The notes beneath the pieces are model-generated. The model searched no databases. It had not been told where the DNA came from and saw only the letters and a program-made list of their open reading frames with translations. A DNA stretch of 64,000 nt from assembly GCA_001600355.1 (NCBI GenBank), contig BCJU01000002.1:868001-932000 (forward strand). Reading direction: 5' to 3'. Shown here one piece after another: positions 45,716-53,756 of the stretch (its first letter is position 1; each line of letters begins with the position of its first letter). The translations under genes and the position numbers were made by a program. This stretch comes from Meira nashicola (lineage: Eukaryota; Basidiomycota; Exobasidiomycetes; Exobasidiales; Brachybasidiaceae).

Positions 45716-48100
45716 ATGGCACCTGCCACAAGGAGGAGTAGCGGATTTGGATCGCATGCAAATAGTCCATCCAATCTGGATCATATATTAGAACATTTTA
45801 ATCAATTCAAAAGAAAACATATAACACAAAATCGAGATATTATCAAAACAAATGCATTAGCACAATTACGTATAAAAGAGTTGGAGGAAAAAGTTTTAGG
45901 TTTAGAAGCAGAAAAGACGCAAATCGAATTGGAAAGACATCGAATGAAAGCAAGGTTGGAAAGAGCTGAAAAAGCAGTAATTTGTATTAGACAAGGATGG
46001 CAATTAATAGGAGCAGGAATGACTGCTGTTGCTTCTATTGATGGATTCGAAAATGTTACAACAGAACAAAAACAAACAATTACACCTTCATCTGCTTTGA
46101 TTGCTTTACAACAACATAAACAACAAGCACATCTTCGGCCAAGTGTGCGTGTCGTACTCGATCCAAACGCTTTACCTGGAGGTGTGGCCCGAAATGTTGC
46201 CAGACCACCTGAGGCAGATCTTGCAGATTTAGCTGAAGAGGAGACCATAGAATTGGAGGAGCAGCATAATAATGACTACATTTCCGATGCACGATTCGAA
46301 CATCAAGGTCAGATAACATTGGAGGAGCCAGAAATCGTTGACGATGTAGATTCGGATAATGGCGAAATGGGTGATCCAGTTAGCTTTGCAGGCGATGGAG
46401 AAGATACGGTACGATTGCAATCCGATCTGAACAACACAGTACCTCACATTCACGATGAAGTATTTGGTCAAGAAGATGATACACTTCTCATACAATCTCA
46501 TCCGGATGCAGAACAACAATCCAATTATCACCTTGATCTACCTAGCTCAACAATAACAGGACAGAGAAACCGCGTGATACAACGCATGACAAGTATGGAC
46601 AGCTTGAGTTCTTTCGCAGATGATGAGGAGATTGAGCTTTCAACAGATGATGAAGGAGGTCAAAATTCAATACCAAAAAGGGCGCCTACACCTGTAAACA
46701 ACGGTTCGGTAAGGTCACAAAATGGAGTTGGAAAGACCAAAACACCACGAAAGCGAAAAACACCGAGTTCGCCTGAAGATGCTCGAGGACCGTTAAGTTC
46801 GATTTCAGCCTCTTCTTCTACGACTGATCTGCATCAGCATGACACTGTAAGCGCATCCCAGAGCGAGGCAGAAATGGATGAAGAAGATGAGGAAAATAGT
46901 AGTAATTCGTCAAATGGGACTCGAGCTTCTCGTAGGAGTTCTATGCGGGATCGAAAATCAGTCAATTATGCTTTGCCAAAGCTGAACACAAAGATGCGCA
47001 AACCTGATCCTGCAGAATTAATTCCTGCTGTTGGAAGTCAAAGGAAGAAACGACAAGGATCAATGCAAGCAGGATTGAATGGCGAAGAGGTAAGCGAGAT
47101 AAACGGCGAAAATTCTGATGAAGAAGATGAGCCTAAAAGACGAATGTTGAAAGGAAAGAATGAAGCTGCTAGTACGGGAAATTTGAGAGAGATACGCAAA
47201 TTACATCAAGAGAAGGCACAGAATGATGAATCATTATCACCAAATCGCGAACAAGAGAAACAGGAAGATGATGTAGAGGTAGAAGCTGTAAAGCATAAAA
47301 GCAGTGATAATCAAGATGAAGAGAAACAGTCAGAATCTCCTCGCAGAAGATCCTCTAGACAATCATTACGAAGACGATCTTCATCAAGCATGACTAGCGA
47401 GAATGGAATGACAGGAAATGTGACTAATACCACAAAAGCAGATCAAACAAAATCGGAAGAAACGAGAAGTCAAAGAGGCGGAAGTTCAAGTCCAGAAGAT
47501 CGTAAAGTTGTACAACGAAAAGATAATCAAGCCGAATATACCCTGCCAGGAATGCAAAAGCCAAGGCAATCGGCGTCTAAAATAGCAAATTCCACCAATG
47601 GAACATCAACGCCAAAATGGCGATCGATGAGTGGAGGGATGAGCAATTCATCTTCACAATCTTCTTCGATAGGTTTAGGACCTAGTGGAAGTGGAACACC
47701 AATTCCTAAACCTACCATTAGAGCAGGACAGCAAGGAACGATCAAAGCGTTGAATAAAGCAGCAGGTAGGATACAAAAGACTTCATCTTCCGTTTCTGGT
47801 CTTTCGAATAATGGTGTTTCGAATGGGAATGGAAATTCTATTCAACAACAACAAAAAAGGGTAACAGCTGCATTTTCTAATGGATCTAGAACAGATACCC
47901 AAAATGGGAAATCAGAATCTCAAGCAAGGATATTAGGCGCATCTGCTAAAGCAAATACTACAGCAAGAAGCATTTCAGGTTCGTCTACGACATCCTCTTC
48001 ATCTTCTTCACAATCAACGACAGGCGATCCAACAAAGCGAAACAGTCTTCATGCTGCTATGACATGGCACGATATTCCATCTGCATCCCAACATAATTGA
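45716..48100 (+). CDS. SGO1: Shugoshin
   Basis: 794 residues from the ATG at 45716; the open frame upstream starts with TTG. The N-terminus (about 20–95) carries the shugoshin coiled coil: H-I-L-E-H-F-N-Q-F-K-R-K-H-I-T-Q-N-R-D then L-R-I-K-E-L-E-E-K. Near residues 411–427 is the C-terminal basic SGO motif S-R-R-S-S-M-R-D-R-K-S-V-N-Y-A-L-P-K-L-N-T-K-M-R, which in other fungi docks to phosphorylated H2A. Shugoshin recruits PP2A to protect centromeric cohesin and sense tension. Unusually, about 370 residues of disordered, Ser- and Arg-rich tail follow the SGO motif, which in most fungi lies near the end. Acidic linkers separate the two conserved parts. Confidence 0.92.
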   Translation: MAPATRRSSGFGSHANSPSNLDHILEHFNQFKRKHITQNRDIIKTNALAQLRIKELEEKVLGLEAEKTQIELERHRMKARLERAEKAVICIRQGWQLIGAGMTAVASIDGFENVTTEQKQTITPSSALIALQQHKQQAHLRPSVRVVLDPNALPGGVARNVARPPEADLADLAEEETIELEEQHNNDYISDARFEHQGQITLEEPEIVDDVDSDNGEMGDPVSFAGDGEDTVRLQSDLNNTVPHIHDEVFGQEDDTLLIQSHPDAEQQSNYHLDLPSSTITGQRNRVIQRMTSMDSLSSFADDEEIELSTDDEGGQNSIPKRAPTPVNNGSVRSQNGVGKTKTPRKRKTPSSPEDARGPLSSISASSSTTDLHQHDTVSASQSEAEMDEEDEENSSNSSNGTRASRRSSMRDRKSVNYALPKLNTKMRKPDPAELIPAVGSQRKKRQGSMQAGLNGEEVSEINGENSDEEDEPKRRMLKGKNEAASTGNLREIRKLHQEKAQNDESLSPNREQEKQEDDVEVEAVKHKSSDNQDEEKQSESPRRRSSRQSLRRRSSSSMTSENGMTGNVTNTTKADQTKSEETRSQRGGSSSPEDRKVVQRKDNQAEYTLPGMQKPRQSASKIANSTNGTSTPKWRSMSGGMSNSSSQSSSIGLGPSGSGTPIPKPTIRAGQQGTIKALNKAAGRIQKTSSSVSGLSNNGVSNGNGNSIQQQQKRVTAAFSNGSRTDTQNGKSESQARILGASAKANTTARSISGSSTTSSSSSSQSTTGDPTKRNSLHAAMTWHDIPSASQHN

Positions 48101-48814
48101 GAGTTTGCAAAAAGAGGAGGATAGTATCAATATTTATTCTTCCAACTTTGATTTTTATTATGCCATGTAACGATTCTTCATTTATTGTATTCAAGTTGTT
48201 TGCACATTTTGCTTTTCCTTTTTAATCACTTTTTTGTTTTGTTGGAATACCACCCCTTGCAATGGTTCATTTTTGATAAAGTCGTAAAATCGTGTTTTTC
48301 AATTTCAGCTTTATAAGATTTTACGTGCATATGTACGACATGTATCCTAATGATACACTTACTGACCTCCAGAAGGCTTTCAAAAATAATGATGTGACAA
48401 GAATGGTGAGAAAAATAGGCCATAACGGCTCCGTTACCCCTCTTCTTCTTCATAGAAGATATGGTATATTAACTTCTAATCGGGCGACTGCGCCGGCGCC
48501 GCGCTTGCATTTTTGTATATGTATTATCTCTTTGAACCTTTGTTGCTCATTAAACACGTCTAGTCTATGTCTTATACGCGTTACATGTAGAGTACCCTAA
48601 ATTTTGTTGATTAACTTTTGATGTATGTATGTATATAAAGTCCGCCTCTTCCTTAACATTCGAATCTCATTTCAACTCCTTCCATCAAGGTTAATTCTCT
48701 AGCATAATGTGCCGGAGCTTGCAGGTGCTTTGAAGCAGTAGTAGCACCAATTGCATCGTCTCTTGAATCTTGTCATACAACCGACATGCAACCATTTTAC
48801 ATGATCAAAAGAAC
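48101..48814. other. Intergenic, shugoshin / Rap1-like
   Basis: 714 bp. It holds the third exact GC palindrome (48490–48499) and a TATA-like stretch (gtatgtatataaag) at about 48625–48640. Confidence 0.55.
48490..48499. promoter_or_regulatory. GC palindrome GCGCCGGCGC (copy 3)
   Basis: An exact palindrome followed directly by more GC (cgcgc), 316 bp upstream of the Rap1-like ATG. Confidence 0.45.
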
Positions 48815-51800
48815 ATGCTGAGAAGGTCTACAAGAGCTGCTATACCGCGATCGGTGGAAGATTCACCCGTTCCATTGACAAGCGAAGATCGATTTACTGA
48901 TTCAATTAGGCCTTCAAGAAACGTAATCGGGAAAGGCAAGCAGCGACAACGCGAATCTAGTAATCTTTGGACAGATGTCTCATCTTGGTCTGAATCCAAT
49001 GCATCATCTCCAACATTTAAAGGTATTGAAATACGATCTGAATTCGACTCAGACGATACAGAAGATGCTAGATCTGAAAGAAGTAGTATAAGGCGATCTA
49101 CTCGTACGCCTGCTCCTAGAAGGTCAAATGGATCACCGGTACCACTCACTAGTGAAGATCCTTCGTTTAGCAACATTCACCAGAGCATACGATCTTCTGC
49201 TTCTTCTACCACCTCTCGCTTGCCTCAAAGAAAGGCTCCGATCACGATGAGAGGCGGTCAAAGAAGTAGTACACAAAGCAATTATAGTATTATGGTAAGT
49301 GATGAAAGTAGTGTATCCAGTCGAGAATCGTCCGTTGAATTCGTTTCGGCCACCTACGTAACTCAGCCACCTCCAAAGAATACACAGAAAGGTGCTTCAG
49401 GCTCAAGGGAGACCCAATCTACGGCTTTGATTAAAAATGAAAAATTCACTCAAGGATTCAAAGCCAAAAGTGGGATCATTCTCCCGGACAAACGTCCCAT
49501 AATAAAAACATCGAAGGGTAAATCAACAGGTCGTGCAGGAGCCGCTAATGAGGAATCTGTCGAAAGTACAGTCGCCATATCTGGTGCTCCGGATTGGCTT
49601 TCTTCAACGTCTTCACAACCTCGTCAGCAGGAGGAGAGACCGACGGTCACAGAGAATCTCCTTCCGATTTCACGGACTCCATTGCAGAACTCATCATCTA
49701 GACATTCTGCTCGCTCATCCTCGAGAGAATCGGTCTCAGTTCAAGATGCTACGCAAGGCCAAGCTTCATTCGTGACTGCAATAGCGACTCAAGCACAATC
49801 AATGAGAGACCAATCCTTCAGGCAGAGTAATGTAGACATGACGCAATCGGCATCAGGTAGACCCAGGCCAAGACCAAGCTTAGCTGCAATCGCTAGCAGT
49901 CTCAATTCTCCGTCAAAGAACGGCACCTTTGCGACTCAGTCTGGTACAAGACCAAAGCCAAAACCTAGCACTGAAGCAATCTTAGCCAGTACGCAATCTC
50001 GTCCACGATTATTGAATACTGATACATCAAGTGCTCAAGACGCTCCTGTAGAGGAGAATATTCCGGCCACGCAGCCTTTGGCAATTTCTACAGAAAGTGC
50101 ATCGCTTCCTCTCACTGAGCAAGGGCAAGATAACGCTTCTTCTTCTTCCTCCTCAAATTCATCAAATGAGGATACACAGGCAGATAAGGATGCGCCACCA
50201 TCAACGATGCAGCTACGATCACGGCAAACGAAAAGGAAGAGATCACCAAGTGTAATAACAATTGATGATTCACCGAGTCCATCCCCACCTGCTAAAAGAC
50301 AAAGTGCTACGCAAGGAGTACAGCTAGAGTTACCAAATAAGCGTGGAGGCAGATCAACTCTCACACAGGTGCCAGAAAGCGCTGCACAACCTGAACCTCC
50401 GAAGAGGGGTAGAGGTCGTCCGAAGAAAGTGCAAAATGCTACTGTTACAAAAAAGAAGCCTCCAAAGCAAATCAAACGTCCAAATCTACTTTCTAAACGC
50501 AGCAAAAAGAAGCTGCCGACTTTTTTAATGGAAGAGAGAGAGCAAGCTTTCTTCACAGCTCCACCGTCTCTTCCATCTCCTGAAGCAACCCCAATTCTAT
50601 CATCGATTCACCCTCCTCCACGCAGAAAACGTCGAAGATCACCGACTCCAGAAGAGGAAGAAGAATTAATGATCCCATTAACCTTTACAGCTGAAACGCC
50701 GCCGCCGCCAGAGGTATCAAGAAGGGATCATACAATTAAGCCAACACAGTCACAACGACCTAGACCTAGAGCACGGCAAATCGATTCGGATGATGAGCCA
50801 GAGAAGCAATTTGAGACTGCACCTGATGCTTCTGAAAGTCTTCTCAGTGACCAGTCTGCATCTCCGAGCGATCAGCATGTTGACGAGGATCAAGATTTGA
50901 GAGATGATACTCTTTCGGATCTCGAGGACGAAGATCAAGATTTGAGAGATGACACTCTTTCGGATCTCGAGCAAGATCGATCGGGATCTACAGTGCTACA
51001 AGATAGATCAGAATCGAACTCACAAGATGACAATGATCGTAGTAGATCTCTGACTTTGCAAGTTGATCAGCAAGAAGCAGAGGTGGACTCAGATGCGGAG
51101 GATAGTGAAAATATGGCAGACGCTACGATAAGTGAGAAGGAGCACGGCAATGCTAGTCAATCTGTTGCGCCAATTGAAGAACGATCTTCAAAAGCCATAA
51201 TCGAGCGAGCAGAAAGCGACACACCAGCTCCATTAGCCGAGGAAACAAGACCTTACCGCGAAGAACAATCCTCCTCATCTTCACCGCCGCATTCGTCTTC
51301 ACCACCTTCTTCCGCATCGTCGTACGAATCTGCCCTGGAAACACAAAGAAGGACGTCGCAAAGCAAGGATTCAGATGTCGCTGAAAGGCAAAAAGAAGCT
51401 ACACTGAAAGATGCGGAAGGACGATTGGAGGACCAGGTTGAAACAAGAGAGATTGCTCAGTCGGTTCAACTTAAAGAAGCACACCGGCTTTTGAGTTCTG
51501 AATCGGATGGAAAGCCCTTGAAAATTCATGTTCCAATGACGATTACCGATCGAGAGTCGCTTTTGGACTTGATTCGATCAAATGGTGCACACGTATGCAA
51601 TAGAGTGGAGCAATGCGATATGGTACTTGTTGATGATGAGTTACTTGAATCAGAGAATAACACATTTTTGACCGTTATTCGACAAGCCACAAAAGGGCAG
51701 GGTCAGAAGTCAATTATTCGTAGGGCATGGCTTATGGATAGTGTTGAAGAGGGTAAGGCTTTAAATCGAACAGATACAAAGTATGCAATCTCAAAAGAGC

Positions 51801-52189
51801 AAATTCAATCGATCAAAGCTCGACATGTTCCTCGGTTGTATAATACAGTGCCAGATCAAAGTGTAGAGACTTTAGCTTCAAGACGACTTGTGCCAGGAAG
51901 TGGTGGACAAACCCGAGTAGCATTTACAGAGATGGATGGTGTACAAATTATTGGTCATTTAGCGATCACAAAAGAAGCATGGGATGGTACGTTATGTGCA
52001 AAAGAATTGCAAAAGCGTTTCAAGAGACATACATGGATGTCATATCAATCACATATTCGAGATAACTTGAACAAAAATAAACATTACGGTGATCGGGCTC
52101 GAGATTATCAAAAGAAGATTGGACAAGAAAGACAAATCTTGGATCGTCGCAAGATGCAAGAAGAATTGAATGGGATAGGGATGGGCTGA
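48815..52189 (+). CDS. Rap1-like BRCT–Myb protein with AT-hook
   Basis: 1124 residues from the ATG at 48815; the open frame upstream begins with TTG. Residues 1–890 are disordered (S, R, P and acidic), with an AT-hook core (R-G-R-G-R-P-K-K) near residue 530. Then a BRCT domain at about 900–985 (I-H-V-P-M-T-I-T-D-R-E-S-L, C-D-M-V-L-V-D-D, I-I-R-R-A-W-L-M-D-S-V) and a Rap1-type Myb at about 1033–1090 (R-V-A-F-T-E-M-D, then H-T-W-M-S-Y-Q-S-H-I). BRCT followed by Myb is the Rap1 order, but here both sit at the extreme C-terminus and no RCT domain follows. Rap1 binds telomeric DNA or shelterin partners; that role is inferred. A 15-residue acidic block is duplicated in tandem. Confidence 0.75.
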   Translation: MLRRSTRAAIPRSVEDSPVPLTSEDRFTDSIRPSRNVIGKGKQRQRESSNLWTDVSSWSESNASSPTFKGIEIRSEFDSDDTEDARSERSSIRRSTRTPAPRRSNGSPVPLTSEDPSFSNIHQSIRSSASSTTSRLPQRKAPITMRGGQRSSTQSNYSIMVSDESSVSSRESSVEFVSATYVTQPPPKNTQKGASGSRETQSTALIKNEKFTQGFKAKSGIILPDKRPIIKTSKGKSTGRAGAANEESVESTVAISGAPDWLSSTSSQPRQQEERPTVTENLLPISRTPLQNSSSRHSARSSSRESVSVQDATQGQASFVTAIATQAQSMRDQSFRQSNVDMTQSASGRPRPRPSLAAIASSLNSPSKNGTFATQSGTRPKPKPSTEAILASTQSRPRLLNTDTSSAQDAPVEENIPATQPLAISTESASLPLTEQGQDNASSSSSSNSSNEDTQADKDAPPSTMQLRSRQTKRKRSPSVITIDDSPSPSPPAKRQSATQGVQLELPNKRGGRSTLTQVPESAAQPEPPKRGRGRPKKVQNATVTKKKPPKQIKRPNLLSKRSKKKLPTFLMEEREQAFFTAPPSLPSPEATPILSSIHPPPRRKRRRSPTPEEEEELMIPLTFTAETPPPPEVSRRDHTIKPTQSQRPRPRARQIDSDDEPEKQFETAPDASESLLSDQSASPSDQHVDEDQDLRDDTLSDLEDEDQDLRDDTLSDLEQDRSGSTVLQDRSESNSQDDNDRSRSLTLQVDQQEAEVDSDAEDSENMADATISEKEHGNASQSVAPIEERSSKAIIERAESDTPAPLAEETRPYREEQSSSSSPPHSSSPPSSASSYESALETQRRTSQSKDSDVAERQKEATLKDAEGRLEDQVETREIAQSVQLKEAHRLLSSESDGKPLKIHVPMTITDRESLLDLIRSNGAHVCNRVEQCDMVLVDDELLESENNTFLTVIRQATKGQGQKSIIRRAWLMDSVEEGKALNRTDTKYAISKEQIQSIKARHVPRLYNTVPDQSVETLASRRLVPGSGGQTRVAFTEMDGVQIIGHLAITKEAWDGTLCAKELQKRFKRHTWMSYQSHIRDNLNKNKHYGDRARDYQKKIGQERQILDRRKMQEELNGIGMG
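50884..50973 (+). repeat. 45-bp tandem duplication inside the Rap1-like gene
   Basis: Two adjacent copies, differing at about two bases, encode D-E-D-Q-D-L-R-D-D-T-L-S-D-L-E twice. It is in frame and recent by the low divergence. Confidence 0.9.
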
Positions 52190-53756
52190 AATTTATTGTA
52201 CTTTTTGAATTACGATGTACTATTATCTCAGAGACGGCAGTGTGGATCCGATCGGTCTACTGTAGCCGTGTAAGTATGTATATACCCCTTAATGTGAGAT
52301 CGAAGATCAGAAACAGGCCACTTTTAATGTAATCTAATTCCAAGGTACATACTACATATTGAAATAAATATGCGAGACTGCAGTCACAGATTGAAGATCC
52401 TATTTTTTTCGACCCGGATAATCATTCTGACACCATCACAAGACAACGATGACCGATCCACTTTTGTCGAACTCGATTTGGAAACTGCAGGCACTTTCAT
52501 CTATGCAACCAAAGACAAGGCTTATATTTACGTCTAACTTCCTATTCTAGGTTTCTGAAAGTATTATGACGAAGGATTTCTGCAAATTTCGGCAGATTAG
52601 GACGTGGCTCATTCCCATCCTAACGTAAGCTGCTTGGCGATCGTGAATGTGTCCAAAGAAAAGAGAATCTTACACCTTACGCAGGGCTTCTTTTCTCATG
52701 GAGCAGCAAAGCAATGTACGCGCTAAAGAGTGAATAATCTGCTAACCGATTCGAGTAAGTTTAAAAAAATATAAAACACGTTGTATTGTTTTCCCCACGA
52801 ATTATATCGATTTAAAAAAACACGCTAAAAATCTTTATTTGGTTTTTGTTTTTGTTAGCGCCGCGTATGATTGATAAAAGATCTACGGTGACTTCTTTCT
52901 AAAATGTCATACCGGATTTTCTTCTTCTTTTGCATGAGATGCTTTTAGTTATTTAAAGCTTGCTTGTTGATAATCTAATGATGATCATAGGAAAATTGGC
53001 TTTAATTGCCGTTTTACCCGCTGCTAATTCCCAATCAAGCAATTGTTTGTCAATCATCAGATCGGTTTATCATCGATCATGTTCGCCGAAGCAGAAAAGG
53101 AATTGCCTTGAGTAGAAAGTGGATGCATTACCTCTTTGTCCGGATTAGAGAGCACATACGATCAGTCTCATCCTATTGAGGATTAAGGGTCGTGTCAAAA
53201 GTTGATGGAAAGTCTCACGATTGAGGAAATGAATTAGAGTGAATATATGCGCATATAGTCGTACTTTACTAAAATAGAATGAAGAAAGGGAAAAGTTGAA
53301 TAATTGAAAGTTTGAGTCAATTTTGAAGAAGTATAAGAACCAAAGTCAATCTTGTCAACTTTCTTTCTTCTTTTCCTCCAGGTTGCTGCGCTACCCATTT
53401 TCCTTTTTATCTCTCCCGTCCGTGGCGGTTTGATCCCTTTATTGTTCCTTCGTTGCTTATCATCACCTTCATTTTTCGATATCACTTTCTGAACTTTTCG
53501 CTTTTTTGAAAACGTACATCAAATTTCTTTTTTGGCTAGTCCATTTGAATTTTTTGTCGTTTCTATTACTCTAAATTTCAGTCAGTTTTCATTCTTTCAA
53601 ACAACAAACAATCAACACATTCAAGTATTGCCCTGGTGGTTAATCTTCTTTTTTGTGTTTTATAAATCGATCAAACTCGCTCTCATTCAGGACACACCAA
53701 AAAAACAATTATTTTCATTTCAATTTCGTATTCGATTCAATATACTTTTTTTCAAG
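52190..53756. other. Long upstream region of the secreted repeat protein
   Basis: 1.57 kb without a supportable gene. The final 250 bp are very T-rich and lie in an open frame that continues into the gene, but they contain no domain and precede a clear signal peptide, so they are read as leader. Confidence 0.5.
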
